NCBI GenBank assembly: GCA_964412405.1
Contig: CAYPOB010000004.1
Location: 1 to 35,410 of the forward strand
Direction: 5' to 3'
Origin: JAJOKI01 sp964412405
GTDB lineage: Archaea > Halobacteriota > UBA148 > JAJOKI01
DNA length: 35,410 nucleotides
Positions 8,280 to 17,544 of the stretch are shown here, piece after piece; the stretch's first letter is position 1, and every line of letters starts with the position of its first letter. The position numbers were made by a program, and so were the translations under genes. Below the pieces are notes generated by a model. It saw nothing but the letters and a program-made list of their open reading frames with translations. It did not search any database and had not been told where the DNA came from.

Positions 8280-8558
8280 ATGGTCAAAGTAAAGTTTTTT
8301 GCAACGTTCAGGGAAGTGACAAATGAAAAAGAGGTGGAGATGGAGGCGCACAGTGTAGAGGAGCTTTTGCACAGGTTCGTGGACAAGTACGGTAAAAAAT
8401 TTGAAGAACACATTTTTGAGAATCCAACAGAATTAGATCTCCGTGATTATGTCAAAATCCTCGTCAACGGAAAGAGCATAGAACTCCTCGATATGTTAAA
8501 GACCAGACTGGACGACAACGATACGATAGCCATATTTCCGCCGGTTGGAGGAGGATGA
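8280..8558 (+). CDS. MoaD/ThiS-family ubiquitin-like sulfur carrier
   Basis: A 92-residue beta-grasp protein starting MVKVKFFATFREVTNEKEVEM and ending in the conserved tail TIAIFPPVGGG. A C-terminal Gly-Gly is activated by an E1-like enzyme, either to carry sulfur (molybdopterin or tRNA thiolation) or to be conjugated to lysines as a SAMP (small archaeal modifier protein). The gene overlaps the E1-like gene by 4 nt (ATGA), so the two almost certainly work together. Sequence alone does not separate MoaD from SAMP function. Confidence 0.9.
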   Translation: MVKVKFFATFREVTNEKEVEMEAHSVEELLHRFVDKYGKKFEEHIFENPTELDLRDYVKILVNGKSIELLDMLKTRLDDNDTIAIFPPVGGG

Positions 8559-9313
8559 CGCTTACCGATAGAGACTTGGAGAGATATAGTAGGCAAATCC
8601 TGCTGGACAACATTGGCAGAGAAGGGCAGGAAAAACTGAAGAATGCCACAGTTGCACTCCTCGGTGCAGGCGGTCTTGGAACTACAGCGTCCTTATATAT
8701 AATGGCCGCAGGAGTAGGAAAGCTGATTATAGCGGATTGTGATGTTCCTGATTTGAGCAATTTGAATCGACAAATGCTCCACTGGGAAAAGGATCTCGGC
8801 AGGACTAACAAAGCAGAATCCTTTGCCGAAAAGTTATCGTCACAGAATTCTGACATTGAAATCGAGATCATAACCGAGAAGATAACAGATCAGAATATAT
8901 CGATGTTCGATGATGTCGATGTCATGGTGGACTGTCTGGACAACTTCAACACGAGATACCTTCTAAATGAATTCTGTGTGAAAAATCGAAAACCACTCAT
9001 ACATGCGGCAGTGGAGGGTTTTTATGGACAACTAACGACGATTATTCCACCGAAGACTCCGTGCCTGAACTGCATATTCTCCGGCATAGTAGATAAAAAA
9101 ATATTTCCGATAATCGGCGTCACAGCGGGATTGTTTGGCATTTTGGAGGCAAACGAGACCATCAAGCTGATCACGGGTGCTGGCGAAGTGCTGGCAGGAA
9201 AATTGCTTTTCTACGACCTCTTATACAACAACTTCGACATCGTTGAAATAAAAAAGAGCGAAAAATGTAAAGTCTGTGTTGATATGTGTCATATCAAGTC
9301 TAAGAAGAAATGA
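8555..9313 (+). CDS. E1-like adenylyltransferase (HesA/MoeB/ThiF family, UbaA-like)
   Basis: The 252-residue protein adenylates the C-terminal glycine of ubiquitin-like partners. Visible elements are RYSRQILL, the nucleotide loop VALLGAGGLGTTASLY, the arginine-finger region DLSNLNRQMLH, the Asp in VDCLDNFNTRYLLN, and zinc ligands CLNC plus CKVC. Together with the adjacent MoaD-like gene it forms a complete activation pair. Haloarchaeal UbaA of this family serves both SAMP conjugation and sulfur transfer. The C-terminus overlaps the convergent pdxT gene by 25 nt. Confidence 0.9.
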   Translation: MTLTDRDLERYSRQILLDNIGREGQEKLKNATVALLGAGGLGTTASLYIMAAGVGKLIIADCDVPDLSNLNRQMLHWEKDLGRTNKAESFAEKLSSQNSDIEIEIITEKITDQNISMFDDVDVMVDCLDNFNTRYLLNEFCVKNRKPLIHAAVEGFYGQLTTIIPPKTPCLNCIFSGIVDKKIFPIIGVTAGLFGILEANETIKLITGAGEVLAGKLLFYDLLYNNFDIVEIKKSEKCKVCVDMCHIKSKKK

Positions 9314-9837
9314 TGTAATCTCATATCCCGAGTTAATTCTGGATGGAACGCAAGTGCCACCAGTTTATCCTGTTTCGCTGCAACGATGTGCCCATCATAT
9401 GTCGCAAGTATCTCGACGTTTTTTTCAACATCGACAATCGCTGGCGCTCTGATAAACACGGCATTGAACGGTTCGTCGCCTATGACATTGATCTTCAACG
9501 GAAACTCAAACGACTCCCTCTGATGGCCGAACGCATTTCTCGTCACGCGAATGCCCATTCCCAGTTTTGACAGCAGGATAAGGCCTGCGCAAGTACCGAG
9601 AATCGGCGTGCCCTGTTTTGTAGCGGTCCTTATTTCAGGAGTAATACCCTCTCGATCCATCAGCAGACCAATGGTCGTACTCTCGCCACCGGGTATGACG
9701 ATCGCATCGCACGAGGGAACCATTCCGCTGTGTTTAATGGCGACAACTTCACCACTGCGCTCGGATAGCGATAGCTCCATGGCTTTTATGTGGCTCTCGA
9801 TATCTCCCTGTAGTGCGATGATTCCGATTTTAACCAT
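9289..9837 (-). CDS. pdxT: Pyridoxal 5'-phosphate synthase glutaminase subunit PdxT
   Basis: A 182-residue class I amidotransferase starting MVKIGIIALQGDIESHIKAM. It has the family motif IPGGESTTIG, the nucleophile Cys in LGTCAGLILLS and the His-Glu pair in FHPELT. It releases ammonia from glutamine and passes it to PdxS, making PLP directly from ribose 5-phosphate, glyceraldehyde 3-phosphate and glutamine. It starts 12 nt after pdxS stops, in the order tiaS-pdxS-pdxT. The 3' end overlaps the convergent E1-like gene by 25 nt. Confidence 0.95.
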   Translation of the reverse strand: MVKIGIIALQGDIESHIKAMELSLSERSGEVVAIKHSGMVPSCDAIVIPGGESTTIGLLMDREGITPEIRTATKQGTPILGTCAGLILLSKLGMGIRVTRNAFGHQRESFEFPLKINVIGDEPFNAVFIRAPAIVDVEKNVEILATYDGHIVAAKQDKLVALAFHPELTRDMRLHHFFLDLI

Positions 9838-9849
9838 ATTCTGTAAAGA

Positions 9850-10758
9850 TTACCAACCGCGCGTCTGAAGGACTTCGCCTTCGGACAGGGTGTGAGTGTC
9901 AATCCCCTTCATCGCACTGCCCAGTCCTTTAGAAATCTCTGCGAGTACCTCAGGACGATCATAATTGTTCACCGCATCCACGATTGCCCTTGCCATTTTC
10001 TCCTGGCATTCTGCCTTGAAAATACCAGAGCCCACAAAAACTCCGTCCGCTCCTAATTTCATCATTAAAGCTGCATCTGCAGGCGTGGCAATTCCACCCG
10101 CAGCAAAGTTGACGACGGGCAGTCTCTGCATCTCCATACTCTCTCTCACGAGCTCGAATGGTGCTTCGATTCCCCGTGCAACGCGTTGCATTTCCTCATC
10201 ACTTTTGCCTTTTAACTCTCTGATTGCACCCATGATAGATCTCATGTGTCTAACCGCCTCTTTAACGTCGCCAGTTCCTGCCTCACCCTTTGTTCGTATC
10301 ATCGCTGCCCCTTCGTCGATGCGACGCAGGGCTTCCCCAAGGTCCCGTGCACCACACACGAATGGTATCATGTACTTTTTCTTGTCGATGTGATATTTTT
10401 CGTCCGCAGGCGTCAATACCTCTGATTCATCGACCATATCGACGCCCAGCGCCTCGAGTATTTCCGCCTCGACAAAGTGTCCTATTCGCACCTTTGCCAT
10501 TACTGGAATCGTGACCGCATCCATTATCTCCGTTATGACAAGTGGGTCCGCCATCCTTGCCACTCCCCCGGCTTTTCGGATATCTGCCGGCACAGCATGG
10601 AGTGCCATCACAGCTACGGCGCCGGCCTTTTCCGCGATCACTGCCTGCTCTTTACTGGTGACATCCATGATGACGCCGCCTTTTTGCATTTTGGCAAAAC
10701 CGCGCTTGAGTAGCTCAGTGCCATGTCTTAGTTCTTTTAATTTCATCGCCTTTCTCAT
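9850..10758 (-). CDS. pdxS: Pyridoxal 5'-phosphate synthase lyase subunit PdxS
   Basis: A 302-residue TIM-barrel enzyme, highly conserved: ELLKRGFAKMQKGGVIMDV, AVMALHAVPADIRKAGGVARM, the substrate lysine in VMAKVRIGHFVEAEIL, the phosphate loop MIRTKGEAGTGDVKEAVRH and FAAGGIATPADAALMM. PdxS assembles into dodecamers with PdxT. The start at 10758 (MRKAMKLKELRHG) has a GGGTGAG ribosome site upstream; an upstream ATG at 10848 would add 30 unlikely residues and overlap tiaS. It lies 61 nt after the tiaS stop. Confidence 0.95.
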   Translation of the reverse strand: MRKAMKLKELRHGTELLKRGFAKMQKGGVIMDVTSKEQAVIAEKAGAVAVMALHAVPADIRKAGGVARMADPLVITEIMDAVTIPVMAKVRIGHFVEAEILEALGVDMVDESEVLTPADEKYHIDKKKYMIPFVCGARDLGEALRRIDEGAAMIRTKGEAGTGDVKEAVRHMRSIMGAIRELKGKSDEEMQRVARGIEAPFELVRESMEMQRLPVVNFAAGGIATPADAALMMKLGADGVFVGSGIFKAECQEKMARAIVDAVNNYDRPEVLAEISKGLGSAMKGIDTHTLSEGEVLQTRGW

Positions 10759-10819
10759 TTTATACTCACCCTTATTTTCGGCATCTTCAATGATAAAGCT
10801 GACGATAACAATATATTTT

Positions 10820-12082
10820 TTATCGGACGGGATGAATTTTTTTACCATTCACTCGAACCAGTGGTTTTGAAATATGCCGTCTTGCAGATGGAGGGACTTC
10901 ATACAACCCTAGCTCGAGATATCTTTTTATTGAGATATGCTCTGGTTTATCAGCAGCTGTTCCGCACTTTTTACATCTATATCCCTGGTGTCTGCCAGCC
11001 GACTTCATTCTTTTCCCGCATGTACATATTGGATTTTGCTTGGTGAACTGGTCGGCGAGCGATATAATTTCTATTTTCTCTAAGTTGATGGTTCGGTCCT
11101 TCATGCCACCATAAACTATTACTTCATCACCAATGCATAACTTCCGCACCACATCTCTGAATCCCTTCGTCGGCTCGTACGCTGCACAGTCAATCTTGTG
11201 ACCGTTCTCTGCAATGGTGAAGAAGACATGCCCTCCTTGGATTGAATGTGGCTGTTTGACCACAGTACCACTCAGGATATATGAGCGTTCATTTTTTGCA
11301 GAGGCGATATTTTCGCGCATTAAGTGTGCATCAGTGCCCTGATTGGTTTTGAAAATGATGTGACGCTCCAATGGCTCTGCTTTGATGATTTCAAATGCAT
11401 TTTGGATTGCATTGATATCGCCGCCCCTAATTCCAAATAATACTGGGCACGGTGAGCTTGGCGCGAATACGATTATACCGTTGGAAACGTCTATCGTATC
11501 CCATATCAACGGATATGTTGCCTTATCTGCTTTTAATACGGATTCTTTGTCGATATTCCGTGGAGTGCCGTATCGCCCCTTTTGACGATAAGCTATCAAC
11601 TCATATGTAGGATCTTCCTCAAGTGTTGCCCCGATGGCAGCCAGTGCACCGATGACGCCCCGTCCATTTTTGAAGCTGTATACTTTACCATACTTTTTAG
11701 CGAGTTCCATCGCCTCTGGGATGGTAACGACATCCTGTATCACGCGCCTGGAGAATTCCCTGATCGCGGGGGGAACTCCCGCCGTCTCCAAAAATACAAT
11801 CCCGGGATTTGTGTTTGGATCATTAAATTCTGCCATTTCTTCTACTGTACTGACGACGATATCCTCAATTTGAGACTCCTGCCCTTTGTTGACATGAATT
11901 TGAATTGCGATTGCACCATTCCCTCTTGTCTTGTACCTGATGTTCGGATTAAGTCTGATTAATTTGGGATGGTCGACCATATCTCCATAGTTCTGCAATC
12001 GTTCCACTAACACTGCTGCCAGATAAGTGGTGCACATTCTCATTTTTGAGTCCGTATCATCAATTCCGATGAACATCGACAT
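10820..12082 (-). CDS. tiaS: tRNA(Ile2) 2-agmatinylcytidine synthetase TiaS
   Basis: The 420-residue enzyme attaches agmatine to C34 of the CAU-anticodon tRNA-Ile, letting it read AUA. The N-terminus has the signature MFIGIDDTDS followed by CTTYLA (usually GMCTTY; here RMCTTY), then a kinase-like core with FKNGRGVIGALAAIGA, an OB-fold (SYILSGTVVKQPHSIQGGHVFF) and a C-terminal zinc ribbon CTCGKRM...CKKCG. All TiaS domains are present. It is the first gene of the minus-strand tiaS-pdxS-pdxT set and is divergent from the COG1395 regulator, with a 73-bp AT-rich spacer holding both promoters. Confidence 0.93.
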   Translation of the reverse strand: MSMFIGIDDTDSKMRMCTTYLAAVLVERLQNYGDMVDHPKLIRLNPNIRYKTRGNGAIAIQIHVNKGQESQIEDIVVSTVEEMAEFNDPNTNPGIVFLETAGVPPAIREFSRRVIQDVVTIPEAMELAKKYGKVYSFKNGRGVIGALAAIGATLEEDPTYELIAYRQKGRYGTPRNIDKESVLKADKATYPLIWDTIDVSNGIIVFAPSSPCPVLFGIRGGDINAIQNAFEIIKAEPLERHIIFKTNQGTDAHLMRENIASAKNERSYILSGTVVKQPHSIQGGHVFFTIAENGHKIDCAAYEPTKGFRDVVRKLCIGDEVIVYGGMKDRTINLEKIEIISLADQFTKQNPICTCGKRMKSAGRHQGYRCKKCGTAADKPEHISIKRYLELGLYEVPPSARRHISKPLVRVNGKKIHPVR

Positions 12083-12155
12083 AAATTGAATATTGTATCA
12101 AATACATAATATTTATAGAAGTATTTATTATATTAGGGCATTGGATGAGTAAATA

Positions 12156-13112
12156 ATGCATCAAGATTTACACATAGCTAAGGTTTTAGGTGTCTTAGAG
12201 CGCGCCAGATTTATTACATCAGAACGATGTAATGTGAGGGCAGGGAATTTCGATTTTGTGGCACGACGCAGACATCTATTGCTGATATTAAAAGTGCTCA
12301 ACAACATCGACGGGCTAAGTGCATGCACTGCAAATGAGATGAGATGTCTTGCGGAATGCCTATTTGGTTCTCCCATCGTCATCGGAGAGATGGTAAACAA
12401 GCGACTGCTGGAAAGAGGGGCAGTACATCTTCGTTATGGCATACCATCTATCAACGTTGAGACATTATATGATTTTTTTGTAGAGAGTGCTCCACCGCTA
12501 GTATATGCCGCACCAGGGGGATTGTATGTTCATATTAATGGGGATGTATTGCGAGAGGTCCGGATAGATAAAAATATTTCATTGGGGGAGCTTGCTTCCA
12601 GACTGGGCGTATCCAGACGTACTATCAGCAAATATGAGGGGGGGATGGGCTTAACTGTTGAAATGGCATTGAAGATAGAATCCATCTTGGATGTGCCGTT
12701 GGCGCGTCCTATTGGTTTATTATATCTGCGATCTCAGAAAGAGTCACCACAGGAGGCGGCATCTCCATCATCGATAGAACGGGCAATCTTATCCATGTTG
12801 ATCGATATGGGATTCGACGTCATACACATGGCACATGCTCCATTTAATGTGTTGTCTCAGGACCGTACGGTTACCATACTCGCAGGAGTTAGTAGATACA
12901 CCGACACTATGATGAAAAAAGCGAGGTTTATGAGCAGCGTTTCCGATGTTGCCAACACCATATCAGTATTTATCATTGATGGCGCATCTAAGTCATCCCA
13001 GATAGAAAACACCGTACTGGTCGAAAGAGACGAATTGGAGAATGTCGATGATTCTGGTGATTTTATTACCCTAATTCAGGACAGGATGAATAAATCCACA
13101 AAGATTATATAG
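12156..13112 (+). CDS. COG1395-type HTH transcriptional regulator
   Basis: A 318-residue archaeal regulator with an N-terminal domain (LERARFITSERCNVRAGNFDFVARR), a Cro/CI-type HTH at about residues 140-170 (NISLGELASRLGVSRRTISKYEGG) and a C-terminal alpha/beta domain (ARFMSSVSDVANTISVFII). The family is widespread in euryarchaea as an uncharacterised HTH-type regulator. The gene directly precedes the thermosome gene in the same direction, so a role in chaperonin control is an attractive but untested guess. It is divergent from tiaS. Confidence 0.85.
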   Translation: MHQDLHIAKVLGVLERARFITSERCNVRAGNFDFVARRRHLLLILKVLNNIDGLSACTANEMRCLAECLFGSPIVIGEMVNKRLLERGAVHLRYGIPSINVETLYDFFVESAPPLVYAAPGGLYVHINGDVLREVRIDKNISLGELASRLGVSRRTISKYEGGMGLTVEMALKIESILDVPLARPIGLLYLRSQKESPQEAASPSSIERAILSMLIDMGFDVIHMAHAPFNVLSQDRTVTILAGVSRYTDTMMKKARFMSSVSDVANTISVFIIDGASKSSQIENTVLVERDELENVDDSGDFITLIQDRMNKSTKII

Positions 13113-13156
13113 AACTACTAACAGTTATCTCTCGTTATTACCCAATTAATGGAGGT
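13103..13156 (+). promoter_or_regulatory. Probable thermosome promoter and ribosome site
   Basis: ATTATATAG at 13104-13112, overlapping the end of the preceding gene, is a plausible TATA box about 55 nt before the GTG start. GGAGGT at 13151-13156 is a strong Shine-Dalgarno placed 6 nt before GTG 13163 and fixes that start. Read-through from the upstream regulator gene is also possible. Confidence 0.5.
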
Positions 13157-13162
13157 ATAATA

Positions 13163-14800
13163 GTGACAGGACAACTAAGTGGACAACCAATATTGATTTT
13201 AAAGGAAGGTAGTCAGAGAACGAGGGGCAGAGAAGCCCAGAGTATGAATATCATGGCGGCAAAGACCGTTGCAGATGCCGTGAGAACTACTTTAGGTCCA
13301 AAGGGCATGGACAAGATGCTCGTGGACTCATTGGGAGATGTCGTCATCACAAACGATGGCGTAACCATCCTGAAGGAGATGGATATCGAGCATCCAGCTG
13401 CAAAGATGATGGTGGAGATCGCGAAGACCCAGGACGACGAGGTCGGCGATGGTACCACTACTGCCGTCGTTCTTGCAGGAGAGCTGTTGAAGAAGGCGGA
13501 AGCTCTTTTAGAGCAGGATATCCACCCGACGATTATCGCGTCTGGGTATCGAATGGCGGCCGAAAAAGCAGTGAGTATTTTGGACAACATTGCGATATCG
13601 GTGTCTGCGGATGACGAAGAAATGCTTCGGAAAGTCGCATCTACTGCAATGACCGGAAAAGGCACAGAATCGGGAAGGGATATATTCGCACCAATGTGCG
13701 TAAAAGCAGTCACAGCCGTTCTCGAAGACGGGGTAGCTGATGTAGATAATGTCAAAGTTGAGAAGATAGTGGGAGGAACTATCGGAGACTCTGAGCTCAT
13801 TGAAGGCATAGTGATCGATAAGGAGAGAGTACATCCAAGCATGCCCAAGCGCGTCGAAAATGCAAAGATATTGCTCTATGACGCAGCGATCGAGTATAAA
13901 AAGACAGAAGTTGATGCAGAGATATCCATAACATCTCCAGACCAATTGCAAGCCTTCTTGGATGAAGAGGAGCGCATGCTGAAGGAGATGGTAGATAAAA
14001 TCAAAGATAGTGGTGCAAGCGTTTTACTCTGCCAGAAGGGCATCGATGATCTGGCGCAGCATTATCTAGCCAAACATGGTATCTTGGCTGCACGACGTGT
14101 TAAAAAGTCCGATATGGAGAAATTAGCTCGTGCAACCGGTGGATCCATAGTGACGAGTCTTGACGAGATTGAAGAGGGTGATCTGGGCCGCGCAGGATTG
14201 GTCGATGAGAGGAAGATCGCAGATGATGATATGATGTTCATCACAGAATGCGAGAATCCGAAATCAGTATCGTTGATTATACATGGCGGAAGCGAACACG
14301 TCGTCGATGAGGTCGAACGTGCTGTGCATGACGCACTGCGTGTAGTGGGAGTCGCGATGGAAGATAAGGAAGTCGTGGCAGGGGGCGCAGCTTCAGAAGT
14401 AGAGGTTGCACTCGGACTCAGGAGATATGCGACTACGGTTGGCGGGCGTGAACAGCTGGCTATCGAGGCATTTTCGGATGCGCTGGACACCATTCCCAGG
14501 ACATTGGCGGAAAACGCAGGTCTTGACCCAATCGATGCACTGGTATCGCTGCGTGCTCAACATGAAAAGGGTAACAAGACTGCAGGACTGGATGTAAACA
14601 CCGGCGACGTCATAAACATGCAGGAAGCTGGCGTCATTGAGCCATTGAGAATCAAGACACAGGCAGTGAAATCTGCAGCCGAATCTGCCACCATGATTCT
14701 GAGAATCGATGATGTGATTGCGTCCAGCGGTCAGAGAGGGGGAGGAGAACCCCCAGGAATGCCGCCAGGCATGGGCGGAATGGGCGACATGGGAATGTGA
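13163..14800 (+). CDS. thsA: Thermosome subunit (group II chaperonin)
   Basis: The 545-residue ATP-dependent chaperonin forms double rings that fold proteins in the cytoplasm. Landmarks are LGPKGMDKMLVDSLGDVVITNDG, DDEVGDGTTTAVVLAGELL, the apical-domain LLCQKGIDDLAQHYLAKHGI, VVAGGAASEVEVAL and a C-terminal Gly-Met tail (PPGMPPGMGGMGDMGM). Length is normal. The start is GTG with a strong GGAGGT ahead of it. It is followed by a clear hairpin-plus-T-run terminator, so the transcript probably ends before nth. Only one subunit gene is in the window; the suffix A is nominal. Confidence 0.96.
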   Translation: MTGQLSGQPILILKEGSQRTRGREAQSMNIMAAKTVADAVRTTLGPKGMDKMLVDSLGDVVITNDGVTILKEMDIEHPAAKMMVEIAKTQDDEVGDGTTTAVVLAGELLKKAEALLEQDIHPTIIASGYRMAAEKAVSILDNIAISVSADDEEMLRKVASTAMTGKGTESGRDIFAPMCVKAVTAVLEDGVADVDNVKVEKIVGGTIGDSELIEGIVIDKERVHPSMPKRVENAKILLYDAAIEYKKTEVDAEISITSPDQLQAFLDEEERMLKEMVDKIKDSGASVLLCQKGIDDLAQHYLAKHGILAARRVKKSDMEKLARATGGSIVTSLDEIEEGDLGRAGLVDERKIADDDMMFITECENPKSVSLIIHGGSEHVVDEVERAVHDALRVVGVAMEDKEVVAGGAASEVEVALGLRRYATTVGGREQLAIEAFSDALDTIPRTLAENAGLDPIDALVSLRAQHEKGNKTAGLDVNTGDVINMQEAGVIEPLRIKTQAVKSAAESATMILRIDDVIASSGQRGGGEPPGMPPGMGGMGDMGM

Positions 14801-14830
14801 TTTTAAGTACCCAAAACCCCTCCGAATGAA

Positions 14831-14890
14831 AAGGGCCTTGTATTCTCAATTAGGAGAATCTGGCCCTCCATCACTTTTTTATTTTTTTTA
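14831..14890 (+). terminator. Hairpin and oligo-T terminator after the thermosome gene
   Basis: AGGGCC (14832-14837) pairs with GGCCCT (14862-14867), and inner arms ATTCTC (14842-14847) pair with GAGAAT (14854-14859) around a 6-nt loop. T-rich sequence follows at 14875-14890. Archaeal RNA polymerase terminates on T tracts, so the T run is probably the active part. The nth start lies at 14896. Confidence 0.7.
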
Positions 14891-14895
14891 TAAAT

Positions 14896-15567
14896 ATGAA
14901 CAAGGGCCAAATAATAGTGGACAGACTGCTTGAGATATACGGACATCCTATTTTGGAGGATGATGATCCGTTCCGCACGTTGATAAATACGGTTCTGTCG
15001 CAAAATACCAATTATAGAAATACTGACATTGCATTTCAAAACCTGTTTTCCAGATTCAAGACGGCAGAAGATATCGCCAACACGAACATAGACGAACTCG
15101 TGGACTTGATAAGACCTGCAGGATTACACAATATAAAAGCCAGACGAATTAAAGACATGTCAAAGTTGATAATGACGAAATATGGCGGAGATATAAATCG
15201 TGTGATTCAAAAGGGCGTGGACGAGGGGCGAAAGGAACTTATGAGTATAGATGGAATAGGTCCCAAGACTGCGGACTGCGTACTTCTTTTTGCAGGAGGA
15301 TATGACGTTCTGCCAGTGGATACGCACATATTCCGTGTGGCAAAGCGGCTTGGACTTTGCACCAACACCCATGCCGATCACGAGGGGGTAAAGACTGCTC
15401 TGGAAAAACAGATTTCGCCAGAGAAGCGCGGTCCAGCGCACGTTGTACTGATATCCTTTGGCAGAGAATACTGTCGGGCGAGAAATCCCAGATGTGAGGA
15501 ATGTCCGTTTGGTGATTTATGTGAGTTTAAGGGTTTACCCTTATCCTCTGCTTCCCCTTCTAAATAG
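14896..15567 (+). CDS. nth: Endonuclease III (DNA glycosylase/AP lyase)
   Basis: The 223-residue base-excision repair enzyme removes oxidised pyrimidines and cleaves abasic sites. The helix-hairpin-helix MSIDGIGPKTADCVLLFAGG holds the catalytic Lys, VDTHIFRVAKRLG holds the catalytic Asp, and the 4Fe-4S loop has exact spacing C-x6-C-x2-C-x5-C (CRARNPRCEECPFGDLC). The N-terminal helix PFRTLINTVLSQNTNYRN is also typical. The transcript start must lie in or just after the T-run region, giving a very short leader. It is convergent with FttA, 4 nt apart. Confidence 0.95.
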   Translation: MNKGQIIVDRLLEIYGHPILEDDDPFRTLINTVLSQNTNYRNTDIAFQNLFSRFKTAEDIANTNIDELVDLIRPAGLHNIKARRIKDMSKLIMTKYGGDINRVIQKGVDEGRKELMSIDGIGPKTADCVLLFAGGYDVLPVDTHIFRVAKRLGLCTNTHADHEGVKTALEKQISPEKRGPAHVVLISFGREYCRARNPRCEECPFGDLCEFKGLPLSSASPSK

Positions 15568-15571
15568 TCGC

Positions 15572-17476
15572 TTAGACGAGCCGTATCGTCTCCAAGTTCA
15601 TCGGTGCTCTCGTTTCTATACCATATTTCGCATATATCGAACTTGCCAGATCTATGCACTTGCGTTCATCGCCGTGATTGGTCAGAACCCGCTCCGGTCG
15701 CGGCTTCATGCGTCTGATATAGCTCATCAACTGTCGTCGATCTGAGTGACCGGAAAATCCATCTACGGTCTCTACCCTTAAGTTGATCTTGACCGTCTCC
15801 GTCTTGCCATCGCTCGAGAATGGGATTTCGCTCCAGCCTTTCTGGATGCGTCGTCCGAGTGTTCCTTCTGCCTGATAACCTACGAATATTAGCGTGTTTT
15901 TACTATCCGAGGCAAACGCCTTGAGATACTCCATCACCGGTCCGCCGTTCAACATGCCGGATGTTGCGAGCACCACTGTAGGATCTCCTTCGATAATCTT
16001 CTGGCGATTCGCCGGCTCGACCTGGACAAAACAGTCTGAGGTGAATGGATTCAGTCCTTTGTGGAAAATAAGATCTCGAAGTTCATTGTTCAGATATTCA
16101 GGATATGTGGTATGAATTGCAGTAGCTTCCCAGATCATACCGTCCAGGCATACGGGCACCTTATCGATTAGGCCTGTTCTAATCGCCTCCTCTAATACGA
16201 TCATGACTTCTTGACTTCTTCCAACGGCGAATGTCGGGATCAATACTTTTCCGCCCTTGGCAATCGTTTGCCTTACGATAAAACACAGTTTTTGTTCTGC
16301 TTCACGTCTTGATGGTTGATTATCCCGACTCCCTCCATAGGTTGCCTCCATGACGATGGCTTCCAGTCTCGGAAACTCGTTAACGGCTGGGTCGAATAAT
16401 CTGGTCAATTCATATTTGAAGTCGCCTGTAAACGCCACATTATATAATCCATCTCCGACATGGAAGTGTGCTATGGCAGACCCGAGTATATGTCCAGCGT
16501 TATGAAACGTCAATCTCATATCAGGGGCTATGTCTGTCACATCTCCATAATCCAGCGCAATGGCATGTTTTAACCATTTTCTTATCATAGCTGAGTCATA
16601 TGGCGCTTTCTTCGCTTCTCTGGCAGCGACCTCTATGTAATCCAGCTGTAGCAAAGACATCAAGTCCCTAGTGGGAGGGGTTAGATATATGGGCCCTTCG
16701 TACCCATATCTGAATAATAGCGGCACCAGTCCCCCATGGTCGAGATGGGCATGTGTGATGACTACTGCATCGAACTGGCTTAGTGGACTGGCCTCTGGCA
16801 CGTATAAATATGGCATACCATTATCTTCTGACCCGACGTTGACGCCACAATCGATTAACACTCGCGTCTCTGGCGTTGATAATATGAACGCGCTCCTTCC
16901 GACCTCTCTACAACCGCCTAAGCCCGTCATACGTATCCATGAATCTTTATGCGTTATATCGCGGTGGATTTTTCTGCCGATTTGTTTTAAAACAGCTTTC
17001 CTATTCTCGCTTTCAGACCGCATGTACTGGCGTATATTTTTCACGGTAGAGGACTCAATAGGTGGCGTTCGGATCACCTTGGGGGTCCATCCAATGCTCT
17101 TCGTAATTTCTCGAAGTGTGGCGCCATATCGTCCTATTACCAATCCTGGCTTTTGCGCCTCGATGATGACTTCGCCCGTATCTGCCTCAAAGTAGTGATC
17201 GGTAATCCCTGCATCTACTGAAACGATTTGTCCGATATTTTTGATAGCATCTCCTGGATCGACAAGTACCTTGGGATCTGGTCGCACGACAATGCGTTTA
17301 CGTAACTCCTTGGCGAGTATTCGAATTACATCTCCATTGTCTGCAAATTTTCGTGGATCCTCTGTATATATTACCAGCATTGGACCTTCAAAATCAAGAT
17401 CTGATATGGTCACGCCAGCGGGTAGGCTGTTTTTGATTTTTGTTCTAAGCTTATCAAGAACGTCTTCTACTGACAT
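15572..17476 (-). CDS. fttA: Beta-CASP ribonuclease / transcription termination factor FttA (aCPSF1)
   Basis: A 634-residue protein with two N-terminal KH domains (GLVIGRYGATL at residues 111-121), a metallo-beta-lactamase core with the HxHxDH zinc motif HAHLDH at residues 242-247, and a beta-CASP domain (VLIPTFAVGRSQEVMIVLEEA, ATSGMLNGGPVMEYL, VDGFSGHSD). The family is universally conserved in archaea and ends transcription by cleaving nascent RNA. It follows psmB in the same direction, a gene order known in other euryarchaea. The leader contains TGGCGCTA repeated at 17493-17500 and 17502-17509. Confidence 0.95.
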   Translation of the reverse strand: MSVEDVLDKLRTKIKNSLPAGVTISDLDFEGPMLVIYTEDPRKFADNGDVIRILAKELRKRIVVRPDPKVLVDPGDAIKNIGQIVSVDAGITDHYFEADTGEVIIEAQKPGLVIGRYGATLREITKSIGWTPKVIRTPPIESSTVKNIRQYMRSESENRKAVLKQIGRKIHRDITHKDSWIRMTGLGGCREVGRSAFILSTPETRVLIDCGVNVGSEDNGMPYLYVPEASPLSQFDAVVITHAHLDHGGLVPLLFRYGYEGPIYLTPPTRDLMSLLQLDYIEVAAREAKKAPYDSAMIRKWLKHAIALDYGDVTDIAPDMRLTFHNAGHILGSAIAHFHVGDGLYNVAFTGDFKYELTRLFDPAVNEFPRLEAIVMEATYGGSRDNQPSRREAEQKLCFIVRQTIAKGGKVLIPTFAVGRSQEVMIVLEEAIRTGLIDKVPVCLDGMIWEATAIHTTYPEYLNNELRDLIFHKGLNPFTSDCFVQVEPANRQKIIEGDPTVVLATSGMLNGGPVMEYLKAFASDSKNTLIFVGYQAEGTLGRRIQKGWSEIPFSSDGKTETVKINLRVETVDGFSGHSDRRQLMSYIRRMKPRPERVLTNHGDERKCIDLASSIYAKYGIETRAPMNLETIRLV

Positions 17477-17544
17477 CGTGTTTTCATTCTCCTGGCGCTA
17501 TTGGCGCTAGAATGGATATAAAATATGAATCTAAAACGATTATA

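Noticed and set aside
14831..14867. Member of the 3-nt-loop hairpin family
   Set aside because: The loop is 6 nt and the stem is followed by T tracts, so it is an ordinary terminator of the thermosome transcript.
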